A DNA stretch of 52,330 nucleotides, taken from an uncultured Desulfobacterales bacterium. Its GTDB lineage: Bacteria > Desulfobacterota > Desulfobulbia > Desulfobulbales > Desulfocapsaceae. Every line of letters begins with the position of its first letter. Position 1 is the first letter of the stretch. The position numbers and the translations under genes were made by a program. This document shows positions 41,924 to 50,064 of the stretch, piece after piece. The notes beneath the pieces are model-generated. The model did not search any database, was not told where the DNA came from, and saw only the letters and a list, made by a program, of their open reading frames with translations. The DNA is taken from NCBI GenBank assembly GCA_937915545.1, contig CALGIJ010000033.1:1-52330 (forward strand). The letters are read 5' to 3'.

Positions 41924-42856
41924 TCAGAGGATGCGCATGGTCAGGCCGCCGACCCCCTGGCGTTCCAGGGAGAGGCGCTGTGCCAGGTGGTAGCTGAGGT
42001 CGACGTCGCGGCCGGCAATATAGGGGCCGCGGTCGGTGACAGTGGCGGTGGCCGTCTCGCCGGTGGCGGGGTTCTCGAGGAGCACGCGGGTGCCGAGGGG
42101 CAGTTCTTTGTGGGCGATGGTCGGGGCGAACATATTGTAGGGGGCGCCGTTGGCCATGGGGCGGCCATGGTGCTCGGCCCCGTACCAGCTGGCTACCACC
42201 GCCTCGCTGGAGGTGCTCTCGATCTTGCCGGGGATGCGCAACACGGTGCCGATCTGCAAGCTGCGCGGGTCGCTGATATCGTTAAGGCGAAGGATCTCTT
42301 CGGGGTCGACCTTGTACACCTTGACCGCCAGCTCCCAGACGGTGTCGCCGGCCTTGACCGTGTGGCTGCGCTCGGCCGAGACGGTGCGCGTGGCTGCCGC
42401 CGCAGCGGCGGGGAGGAGCGAGGTCTGGGCGAGTGCCGAGGATGAGGGGAGAGTCGGTGCGGAGGTCTGCGAGGAAGTCTGGGCGGCAACGGGCGTCATG
42501 GCCTGGCGGCTGGCCCGGGCAGTAGCCGGGACGCTGGCCGGCGCGACTCGTCCCATGGCGGCCTGGCGGGACGCATCAGGCGCAGCCTGCCCGCTCCTGC
42601 CGTTACGTGGCGCCCCGGTCCTGGCGGCGACCGTGGCGGCGTTGGTTGGCGAACTCTGCGGCGGGTTGCCGCGGCTCTGGGCGGCGCTTTGCAGGGCGGC
42701 GGCGAAGGGGCTGGCCTTGCCCCCGGCACCTGCCGTCGAGTCGCCTTTGCTGCCGGCGGTCTGCTGCGCTGCACCCGGGGAGGGGTTCTGCCGCACGGTT
42801 CTGGCGGTATTGTCGAAGTAGGCGATGTGGCCGCCGCCGATGATCTTGTACTCCAT
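41924..42856 (-). CDS. LysM and RlpA-like double-psi beta-barrel protein
   Basis: A 310-residue protein. A long Ala/Ser/Gln-rich low-complexity region (about 20-160) leads to a LysM domain (about 165-210, HTVKAGDTVWELAVKVYKVD) and an RlpA-type double-psi beta-barrel (about 218-308, VASWYGAEHHGRPMANGAPY then NMFAPTIAHKELPLGTRV, closing TDRGPYIAGRDVDLSYHLA). RlpA-like proteins bind or cleave denuded peptidoglycan glycan strands. No classical signal peptide is seen (starts MEYKIIGGGHIAYFDNTART), which is odd for a cell-wall protein; a start further in or a non-classical route is possible. It is monocistronic. Confidence 0.88.
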   Translation of the reverse strand: MEYKIIGGGHIAYFDNTARTVRQNPSPGAAQQTAGSKGDSTAGAGGKASPFAAALQSAAQSRGNPPQSSPTNAATVAARTGAPRNGRSGQAAPDASRQAAMGRVAPASVPATARASRQAMTPVAAQTSSQTSAPTLPSSSALAQTSLLPAAAAAATRTVSAERSHTVKAGDTVWELAVKVYKVDPEEILRLNDISDPRSLQIGTVLRIPGKIESTSSEAVVASWYGAEHHGRPMANGAPYNMFAPTIAHKELPLGTRVLLENPATGETATATVTDRGPYIAGRDVDLSYHLAQRLSLERQGVGGLTMRIL

Positions 42857-43007
42857 GCTCCACCGTCTCAGGGGTTGCTCTTACCTTTCTTATCGGCGCT
42901 TGGCCGCGAAACCTTAGCCGATACTGGCCGGCGCCGGCAATTCTAGGCGCATTGCCGCCCAGACTGCGCCAGGCGCAAGGGATGGCCACCGGCTGCGCTG
43001 CATGTGT

Positions 43008-43646
43008 CTAGACGCCGTTGGTTCCCCGATTTTCCTTCAGCCGCCGCTTGGCCGCCTCGATATCGAAGGTGGCCGGGTCGAAGTCGGGGCGGCCGGCGAG
43101 TTGCAGCAGGCGGTTTTGCTGCTTATGGCCGGGGGTCTCGAAGTTTTTCAGCAGGATCTGGTATTCATGGATGTCTCCTACCGTTTCCGGCGGGCAGGCG
43201 CGCTCGCCGGAGAGCAGCAGGGGGTACTTCAGCTCCCTCTCCGGCGGGACGATCTCCTCGAGATGCAGCTGGTGTTCCCAGCCCTCGCCGGCGCCATAGA
43301 GGTAGGTGAAGATGAAGCGCATGTCCTCCTCGAGGAGGTGCAGCTTGTAGAAGCTCTCGTCGAAGCGCTTCGAGGCGCGCAGCGCCGGCGCCTTCATGGC
43401 CGGTTCGTAGCAGATCTTGCCGACCAGGAACTGGTGCACGTAGCCATTGCTCCAGCCCATGGCCTTCTGGATGACCTCGTGCAACTGGGCGAGGGAAAAT
43501 GTTCCGGGGACCTGGATGCGCCGCCAGATGAGCGGGTCGGAAAAGGCGATGGAGATATGCAGTATATAGCTGGGCGCCTTGGCGTCGTCTCTCTTGTCCT
43601 TTGTCTGTTTCGTGCCGGGAAAGACCCCGGTGATCACTTGTGCCAT
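43008..43646 (-). CDS. Plasmid pRiA4b ORF-3 family protein
   Basis: A 212-residue protein. The pRiA4b ORF-3-like domain (about 22-180) shows YILHISIAFSDPLIWRRIQV, FSLAQLHEVIQKAMGWSNGY HLHQF-type region (here GYVHQFLVG), and FIFTYLYGAGEGWEHQLHLE. The family is widespread but of unknown function. ATG 43646 follows GGAGGAAAC; the frame extends 18 codons further without a ribosome site. The C-terminal DFDPATFDIEAAKRRLKENR is a charged tail. It is monocistronic between the LysM gene and a sensor kinase. Confidence 0.88.
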   Translation of the reverse strand: MAQVITGVFPGTKQTKDKRDDAKAPSYILHISIAFSDPLIWRRIQVPGTFSLAQLHEVIQKAMGWSNGYVHQFLVGKICYEPAMKAPALRASKRFDESFYKLHLLEEDMRFIFTYLYGAGEGWEHQLHLEEIVPPERELKYPLLLSGERACPPETVGDIHEYQILLKNFETPGHKQQNRLLQLAGRPDFDPATFDIEAAKRRLKENRGTNGV

Positions 43647-43791
43647 GTTTCCTCCACTGTCCTGATGAGCCTGCGGCAACGCCTCAACCTGTATCTGCAC
43701 CCTAAGTCTTCCCCTTGATAAAATACAGGAGGCGGCGGCAAAAAGCCTGCCTGGGGTGACCTGGGATTGGCGCCTCCGGCCTCGACCCGGT

Positions 43792-46700
43792 TCAGGGGCG
43801 GCTGTCGAGGATCTCGCGCAGCTTGCCGGACAGCCGCAGGAGGTCGAAGGGCTTCTGGATGAAGCCGGCGCAGCCTTCGGCGAGGATGCCTTCCGCCTGG
43901 CCTTCGAGGCTGTAGCCGCTGGAGAGCAGCACCCGCACTTCCGGGTTGATCTCCCTGAGGCGCCTGAAGGCCTCTTCGCCGCCCATCTCCGGCATGATCA
44001 TGTCGAGAATGACCAGATCCACATCCCGCCAGTGTTCCCCGTACCAGGCGATGGCCGCGCGGCCGCCGCAGGCGCTCTGCACCGAGTAGCCGAGCTGGCT
44101 GAGCATCGCTGTGGCCACCTCGAGGATCATCGCCTCGTCGTCGACGAGGAAGATCCTTTCGCTGCCCGGCTGTATTTCCACGGCAGGGATGGCCTTTGCC
44201 CGGGGGATCTCGCTGGTGGCCGGCAGATGGATGGTGAAGCGCGCCCCCTGGCCGGGAGCGCTGTTGACGGTGATGGCGCCACGGTGGTTCTTGACGATGC
44301 CATAGGCCGAGGCCAGGCCGAGTCCGGTGCCGCGGCCGCGCTCCTTGGTGGAGAAAAAGGGTTCGAAGATGCGGTCGCGGATCTGCTCGTCGATGCCGAC
44401 GCCGTTGTCGGCGACCTCGATCGCCAGGTAACGGCCCGGCTCCAGGGTGAGGTGTTCCGCCTCGAGACCGTCGAGGTCGCGACAGCTGGTGGCGACTTCC
44501 AGGCGACCGCCGCCGGGCATGGCCTGCCAGGCGTTGACGAAGAGGTTGAGCAGCACCTGTTCGATCTGGTTCTCGTCGACCCGCGCCGCCGGCAGGTCGT
44601 GGCCGAGGTCGAGGGAGAGGGTCAGTTCCTTGCGGGTGCGGCCAAACATTGAGGCGGTCTTGCGCACCAACTCGTTGATGTCGGTGCTGACCAGGTCGTA
44701 GGTCCCGGCGCGGGCGAAGCCGAGCAGCTGGGCGGTCAAGGCGGCGGCACTCTTGACGTACTCCTCGATGGCGGCGAGGTGCTCGTGCAGGGGCTCGTCG
44801 GCGGTGGCCGCGGGCAGCTGCAGCAGGGCCAGCGAGGCGCGGCCGGCGATGCCCATGAGGATGTTGTTGAAGTCATGGGCGATGCCGCCGGCCAGGGTGC
44901 CGATAGCTTCGAGGCGCTGGGCCTTGTGCAGGTTCTCCTCAAGGCGCTTGCGCTCGCCGATGTCGATGAGGAAGCCGCGCAGGCCCACTGGCTGGCCGTC
45001 CTTGTAGACCAGGGCCGACCTCGTCATCACCGGGAAGCGGTTGCCGTTCTTGTCGCGTACCAGGTACTCGTTGAGGCCCATCTGCTCGCCTTGCATGAGC
45101 CGGGCGAGGTTGTTGCGCAGCTTGATCTTCTCTTCGCCAGGGAAGAAGTCGTAGGCGTTCAGTCCGGCTGCGACCTCCTCGGCGGTGAAGCCGAACTGCT
45201 CCATGCCACTGCGGTTGAGGAAGAGTATCCGCCCGGAGAAGTCGATCTCGAAGATCGCCTCGGGCAGCATTTCGGAGAGCTCGCGGAAGCGGGCGATGCT
45301 CTCGCGCAGCGCCTCCTCGGTCTTCTTGCGCTCGCCGATGTCGATGCTCACCCCGAGCGTCGCCCAGATCTCGCCCCGTTCGTCGAAGAGCGGGTGGGTG
45401 GAGAAAAGGGCGGCAAACTCCTCGCCATCCTTGCGCACCAGGGTGGTCTCCAGCGACAGCCCCTGGTGGGTGCGGAGCATGATCTGGTGGCGTTCGGAGA
45501 TGAGGGCGGCGTTGGCCGGGGTATGCAGCAGGGTCACCGGCTGGCCGAGGATTTCTTCGCGCCGGTAGCCGAAGATCTTCTCGGCGCCGGGGCTGAAGTC
45601 GATGACTTGCGGCGCCGGTGGGATACCGTCGGTAAGCACGAAGGCCACCGTGTCGGCGGCGTCGAGGATGGCGCGCAGCCGCTGCTCGCTGCGTTTGAGA
45701 GCCTTCTCCACCCGGCGCCGCCGCACCAGGGTGGTGCCGATAACGGCGATGACCGCCAGGAGCAGCACGAAGGCGAAGGCCGCCTGCAGCACCAGGCTGC
45801 GATACTGCTGGAAGAAGGAGGGCGGCCTGCCGACCACCGTCGATCCTGGCGGCAGCCTCACCTCGTCGATGGCGAAGCGCTGCATGGCGCGGTAGTCGAA
45901 GAGCAGGCGGTTGGAGCCCTCCCTGACCACCGGGATGGCCGCCGGCGACTCCCCGCCGAGGATGCGCAGGGCCAACTCGGCAGCTTTCTCCCCCTGGGCC
46001 TCGCCGGTGGTCAGCATGCCGCCGAGGACGCCGTGGCCGAGGTGGAAGTCCCAGACACTGTAAACCGGTACGCGGCAGTGCGGGGTCAGGAGGTCGGCGC
46101 TGCGCTCGTGGGAGAAGACCTCGCCGCTGCTGTCTCTGGTAAAGCTGAGCAGCAGCACGGCGCTGTCGTCGCCGAGGAGGCCGCAGCGCTCCTGCAGCTC
46201 TTCCATGGTCTGCGGCGGGATGAAGGAGAATTGCAATCGGCCCCGGTAGCGCGGTTCGAGCTGCTCCACCAGGCGGCGGTTGGCGGCGGCGGTGATGGTG
46301 GCGTCGTCGATGATCACCAGCTGGCTCAGGCGCGGCTGTATATACAGGGCGGCATCGATGGTGTCGGCGATGCTGAAGGTCTCCACCACCCCGGTGAACC
46401 ACGGGGTGCCGGCGAGCATCGCCTCCTCGAAGTAGTTGACCCCGCAGAAGATGACCGGCGTCTCGGCAAAGAGTTCCTGGTGGTGGCGGCGGACGAGGGA
46501 GAAGGCGAAGTCGTCGCTGACCAGTATCGCCGCAAAGCGCCGATTTTTGTATTTATGGGCGAGCAACCGGCAGAGGTTGGCCTGGTGGGTCTCATCCTCG
46601 ATACGCTTGGCGTCGAAGTATTCGTAGAACAGCTCTACGGCGAAGGGCGCCTGGGCGAGGCGCCGCTCGATACCGCGGCTGATGCCGTCGGTCCAGCCGA

Positions 46701-46818
46701 GGCCCTGGTGGTAGGAGTGGAGGATGAGGATATCGCGCGGCTTGTCCGTGCCGTGGTCGGCGCGACCGAGGCCGGGGAGAAGAAGGAGAAGGCAGAGGAT
46801 GATGGGGAGTCTCGACAT
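43792..46818 (-). CDS. Hybrid histidine kinase with periplasmic COG2984-type sensor
   Basis: A 1008-residue membrane kinase. A signal peptide (MSRLPIILCLLLLLPGLGRA) is followed by an ABC-transporter substrate-binding-like domain (about 25-315: ILILHSYHQGLGWTDGISRG, VIFCGVNYFE, VYSVWDFHLGHGVLGGML). A transmembrane helix (about 330-352) leads to two PAS domains (about 370-490 and 495-615), HisKA, HATPase_c and a receiver. The phosphoacceptor is His648 in GTLAGGIAHDFNNILMG; the receiver Asp is Asp939 in LVILDMIMPEMGG. The periplasmic domain should bind a small ligand such as an aromatic or peptide. No response regulator lies beside it. ATG 46818 starts a normal signal peptide; the frame opens 19 codons earlier. 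Confidence 0.94.
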   Translation of the reverse strand: MSRLPIILCLLLLLPGLGRADHGTDKPRDILILHSYHQGLGWTDGISRGIERRLAQAPFAVELFYEYFDAKRIEDETHQANLCRLLAHKYKNRRFAAILVSDDFAFSLVRRHHQELFAETPVIFCGVNYFEEAMLAGTPWFTGVVETFSIADTIDAALYIQPRLSQLVIIDDATITAAANRRLVEQLEPRYRGRLQFSFIPPQTMEELQERCGLLGDDSAVLLLSFTRDSSGEVFSHERSADLLTPHCRVPVYSVWDFHLGHGVLGGMLTTGEAQGEKAAELALRILGGESPAAIPVVREGSNRLLFDYRAMQRFAIDEVRLPPGSTVVGRPPSFFQQYRSLVLQAAFAFVLLLAVIAVIGTTLVRRRRVEKALKRSEQRLRAILDAADTVAFVLTDGIPPAPQVIDFSPGAEKIFGYRREEILGQPVTLLHTPANAALISERHQIMLRTHQGLSLETTLVRKDGEEFAALFSTHPLFDERGEIWATLGVSIDIGERKKTEEALRESIARFRELSEMLPEAIFEIDFSGRILFLNRSGMEQFGFTAEEVAAGLNAYDFFPGEEKIKLRNNLARLMQGEQMGLNEYLVRDKNGNRFPVMTRSALVYKDGQPVGLRGFLIDIGERKRLEENLHKAQRLEAIGTLAGGIAHDFNNILMGIAGRASLALLQLPAATADEPLHEHLAAIEEYVKSAAALTAQLLGFARAGTYDLVSTDINELVRKTASMFGRTRKELTLSLDLGHDLPAARVDENQIEQVLLNLFVNAWQAMPGGGRLEVATSCRDLDGLEAEHLTLEPGRYLAIEVADNGVGIDEQIRDRIFEPFFSTKERGRGTGLGLASAYGIVKNHRGAITVNSAPGQGARFTIHLPATSEIPRAKAIPAVEIQPGSERIFLVDDEAMILEVATAMLSQLGYSVQSACGGRAAIAWYGEHWRDVDLVILDMIMPEMGGEEAFRRLREINPEVRVLLSSGYSLEGQAEGILAEGCAGFIQKPFDLLRLSGKLREILDSRP

Positions 46819-46918
46819 TGGCCAGGGCCTGGAAGAGTGAAAACCTGCGCCGCCGGGTGGCGCGTCTCTTCTCATCGTATCATAACTGAGCCGAGAAACA
46901 ACCGCGGCGGGCTATTTT

Positions 46919-48343
46919 TCAGTCGCGTTCCTCGGCGCCTCCCTCGCTGTTGCTGATCTCTTCCAGGGTGGCGCGCAGCAACTCGCGGAAGCGCTGGCGC
47001 TGGCTGGTGCCATCCTCGCCCTTCTTGGCGATGGTGCGGAAAAAATCGTGACAGATCTTGATGTTGCCGGCACTCCAGCCGTCGGTGAAGACCTGCCGCC
47101 GCAAAGGGTCGGGCAGGGCGGCCGCCGCCTGGTAGTCCCTGCGCCCATGGGCCCAGTTGATGGTGTGGCGATAAAAGAGCAGGGCGCGGTTGAGCAGCAC
47201 GAAGAGCAGCTCGATGGACTTGGCCGGACCGACTACCAGCTCCTCCCCGCCCAGGGGCATGCCGAGGAGCTCGGCCTTGCCGGAGAAGGATTCGCCGCCG
47301 AAGAGGGCGCCGAGGGCGCCGGCAACGGTCCCGGCGACGGTGAAGATACCGAGGCCGTGGCCGAAGGCGGCCATCTCCAGACCCACGCCGATGGCGGCAC
47401 CGCCGAGGCCGCCGGCGATGATTACCTGCTTCTTGTTGAGGCCGAGCAGCTGCCAGGTGCGCTCGTCGAAGAGGTCAGCGTGCACCAGGGAGTGCGGCGG
47501 CAGCTGGTAGTCGAAGATATTGTGCTTGAAGAGCTGGCGAATGCCCTCGTGGGCCTGGCGCTCCCTGGTCACCAGGGCCTCGCCGTAGCGGCGGAAGAGC
47601 TGCTCGCGACGCGTGCGCGCCTCCTCGTCGCCGGAGACTGGCGCGCGCAGCTCGAGGCCCAGGCAGTCGAGGAGCATGGTGGTGACGATGTCCACCGTCG
47701 CCTCGTTGCGAGCCGCCCAGTCACGGGTGAAGGCGAGCACCACCTGGGACAGCGGCTGGTGCCAGTCCTGGTCGATGGACTTGAGCGCCTCGAGCAGGGC
47801 GAGGCGCTCGGCATAGGTGGCGCGGTGGGCGTTGAAGACGCGGTTGCTGTTGAAGTTTTTGCGGAACTCGTTCTTCCACTCCTCGAGGTGCGACTCGTCG
47901 CGGTCCTTGCAGTTGATGACCGCCATGCGCGGCTTGCCGGTGAGGCGGAGAATCTCCATCTCGGCGCGGTCGACGTTGCGCACCGGCCGCGAGCCGTCGA
48001 CCACGTAGATGATGCCGGCGCCGCGCTCGACCGGGAGGAGCAGCTCGCAGTCGTCGTGCAGCTCGGGGATGGTCTGGGCGTAGCGGCGGAACTCGGCCAG
48101 GGCGTCGCCGCCTTCCTTGAGCCGCTTCTTGAGTTCGACCAGCACCCGCGCCGGGTTCTGGAAGCCGGGAGTGTCGGTGAAGCGCAGCACCTCGCGCCCA
48201 TCGACGACTACCGGGAAGGTGCGGCAGGCGGTGGTCTCGCCGGGGATGGGGCTGACCCGCACCGAGTCGTCCTCGGCGAGGGTGGAGAGTACTGACGACT
48301 TGCCTTCGTTGGGGTGTCCGAGGATGGCGAATTCCGGGATCAT
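46919..48343 (-). CDS. GTPase with DUF3482 domain
   Basis: A 474-residue protein. An N-terminal TrmE-Era-Septin-type GTPase domain has P-loop GHPNEGKSS (8-16), switch II DTPG near residue 60 and a G4-like NCKD. The DUF3482 region (about 220-474) contains hydrophobic glycine-rich stretches (AGGLGGAAIGVGLEMAAFGHG and GTVAGALGALFGG), which suggest membrane insertion or contact. The family is normally paired with DUF2868, as here. GAGAGAG upstream of ATG 48343 supports the start over the longer frame from 48511. The GTP-driven function is unknown; membrane homeostasis or trafficking is a reasonable inference. Confidence 0.9.
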   Translation of the reverse strand: MIPEFAILGHPNEGKSSVLSTLAEDDSVRVSPIPGETTACRTFPVVVDGREVLRFTDTPGFQNPARVLVELKKRLKEGGDALAEFRRYAQTIPELHDDCELLLPVERGAGIIYVVDGSRPVRNVDRAEMEILRLTGKPRMAVINCKDRDESHLEEWKNEFRKNFNSNRVFNAHRATYAERLALLEALKSIDQDWHQPLSQVVLAFTRDWAARNEATVDIVTTMLLDCLGLELRAPVSGDEEARTRREQLFRRYGEALVTRERQAHEGIRQLFKHNIFDYQLPPHSLVHADLFDERTWQLLGLNKKQVIIAGGLGGAAIGVGLEMAAFGHGLGIFTVAGTVAGALGALFGGESFSGKAELLGMPLGGEELVVGPAKSIELLFVLLNRALLFYRHTINWAHGRRDYQAAAALPDPLRRQVFTDGWSAGNIKICHDFFRTIAKKGEDGTSQRQRFRELLRATLEEISNSEGGAEERD

Positions 48344-48414
48344 CTGCTCTCTCCTTATCCCTTCGGGGGTGGGCGCGGGGCCTCGTTGCCCTGTGGGGCG
48401 GTATGGACTAAAGG

Positions 48415-48444
48415 CCGCGGGTCGGCGGGGAGACCGACCCACGG
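48415..48444 (-). promoter_or_regulatory. Intercistronic hairpin between DUF2868 and DUF3482 genes
   Basis: GGGTCGG (48419-48425) pairs with CCGACCC (48434-48440), extended by CCG/CGG outside one mismatch. There is no T-run. It follows the DUF2868 stop at once and may be a processing site or attenuator within the operon. Confidence 0.5.
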
Positions 48445-50013
48445 CTAGGGTGGATCGAGTGCGAAGACATGGAGATATGGGTCGCGGGCGGCGGCGCTCT
48501 TCTTCTTCCACAGGAGGAGATCGGCGGCGGCCAGGGGGGCGAAGCCGGAGCGCATCGGCCGCCCCACCAGGGCGAGGTGGATCATGGTCTTCTCGGGGAG
48601 GATCTCGCGCAGCTCGCGGAGGTAGGTGAGGAAGGCCACCAGAGGCGGCATCCAGCCCTCCATGAGGATGAGCAGGCCGTCGTCCTGGTGACGGATCTCG
48701 CTGGCCAGCTGGTTCTTCATCTCCTCATCCTCGTCGTAGCCGGTCATGAACTTGTGCACGCTCTTGATGGCGAAGCCGCGCCGCGCCAGCAGCGGGCAGA
48801 GCCGGTCGCCGGGGCAGAGGCCGAAGATGTCGTCGGGCACCAGCACCACCTGGGGGAGGAGGCGCGCCGTGCTTTCGCCGTCTGCCTCCGCCTCGGCGGG
48901 GGCGGGCTCGGCCGAGGCCACCGTCTCTTCCGGCGGGGCCTGGGAGGAGAGCAGCGGCGTCTTCATGCGGCGCACCGTGGTGCGGCATGAGGCGGTGTCG
49001 AAGGCGACGCGGGCCAGGCTGTGTTCTTCGAGCAGGCGGCCGGCGACGGCGAAGGCCAGCCGTGGCAGGAGGCCGTAGACGAGGAGGGCGAGGACCAGGA
49101 ACGGCCACCACGAGACGAGGTCGGCGGTGGCGAGGTGGCCGATGCCGTCTTTCAAGATGATGCGGCTGCCCTCGATCTCGGCCAGGGAGGGATAGCCGCC
49201 ATGGCCGACGAATAGCCACGACCACGGCGTCGCCGCCAGCTCTACCAGACGGTGCAGGGCGTCGGCGCCGATGGACAGGGTCGACTGCCAGCCAAAGGCG
49301 AGATCGCTGAAGGCCACCCTGGCCAGTGTCGCCGCCAGCAGACCGAGGTTGCAGAAGATGGCGAAGCCCTGGAACACGGCGAACAGCGGCCAATAGAACA
49401 GCGCCCCGTAGGCCGTGCCCTGGCTGCGGAAGGTGTCGATGGCCAGGGTCCAGGCGGTCTCCGTGGCGGGCGGGGGGACGGCCCCCGGCAGGGCCCGCCG
49501 CACCTGGCGCAGCAGCCAGCGGAAGCCGGCGTGGAGGGGCAGGCTGTACAGCGACGGCAGCACCGCGCCGGGAAAGAGCAGGCGCAGCAGGCAGGCGACG
49601 AGGGCGACGAGGGCGAAGAGCAGCTGCGAGCCGACGAAGACCAGCAAAAAGTGGAAGACGTTGACCGGGGTCTCGCCGCTGTAGGTGAAGAAGGCGAGGC
49701 CGGCGGCCAGGCCGATGATCAGCCCCTTGAGTGCCGCCAGGCGCCGCAGCAGCGTCAGGGTGCGGACGACCACTCCGCCGGGGGTGGCGCCGCCGGGCTG
49801 GGGGTCGTGGTGTTGGCGGCGTTCGTTCAGCCAGCGGCGCAGCAGGAGGCGTCGCGGCAGGTTGCCGGGCTCCTCCCCCTGGCGCTGCAGCTGGAGGTAG
49901 AGGTCACGGTCGCGGCGGTGCAGCTCGGCTTCCGGGGTATCTTGATCAAGATGCTGAAAATATTCAAAATCGATGATGTCGGCGAGCTTCCAGGTGGTTT
50001 TCATGGCGGGCAT
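48445..50013 (-). CDS. DUF2868 family membrane protein
   Basis: A 522-residue protein with a soluble N-terminus (about 1-85), four hydrophobic helices (about 95-115, 122-145, 212-235, 300-325) and a soluble C-terminal half (about 340-522) that resembles a nucleotide-binding or regulatory fold (VVLVPDDIFGLCPGDRL). DUF2868 proteins are partners of DUF3482 GTPases, encoded next. Two starts are possible: ATG 50013 (MPAMKTTW) or ATG 50004 (MKTTW). The promoter TATAAT overlaps the first, so the second would be read from a nearly leaderless mRNA. The role is unknown; with the upstream c-di-AMP synthase it may sense or act at the membrane. Confidence 0.88.
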   Translation of the reverse strand: MPAMKTTWKLADIIDFEYFQHLDQDTPEAELHRRDRDLYLQLQRQGEEPGNLPRRLLLRRWLNERRQHHDPQPGGATPGGVVVRTLTLLRRLAALKGLIIGLAAGLAFFTYSGETPVNVFHFLLVFVGSQLLFALVALVACLLRLLFPGAVLPSLYSLPLHAGFRWLLRQVRRALPGAVPPPATETAWTLAIDTFRSQGTAYGALFYWPLFAVFQGFAIFCNLGLLAATLARVAFSDLAFGWQSTLSIGADALHRLVELAATPWSWLFVGHGGYPSLAEIEGSRIILKDGIGHLATADLVSWWPFLVLALLVYGLLPRLAFAVAGRLLEEHSLARVAFDTASCRTTVRRMKTPLLSSQAPPEETVASAEPAPAEAEADGESTARLLPQVVLVPDDIFGLCPGDRLCPLLARRGFAIKSVHKFMTGYDEDEEMKNQLASEIRHQDDGLLILMEGWMPPLVAFLTYLRELREILPEKTMIHLALVGRPMRSGFAPLAAADLLLWKKKSAAARDPYLHVFALDPP

Positions 50014-50039
50014 TATACCAAAACGGCGTAGCGGGGCAA
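50012..50039 (-). promoter_or_regulatory. Promoter for DUF2868 gene, near-leaderless
   Basis: On the minus strand TTGCCC (plus 50034-50039) and a perfect TATAAT (50012-50017) are spaced by 16 bases. Transcription would begin about seven bases downstream, at or just before ATG 50004. No Shine-Dalgarno sequence is present. Confidence 0.5.
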
Positions 50040-50064
50040 GAGAGGGCAGAGGGTGGCGAGGAGG

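Noticed and set aside
44779..46956. Plus-strand open frame of 725 codons
   Set aside because: Antisense shadow of the hybrid kinase gene.
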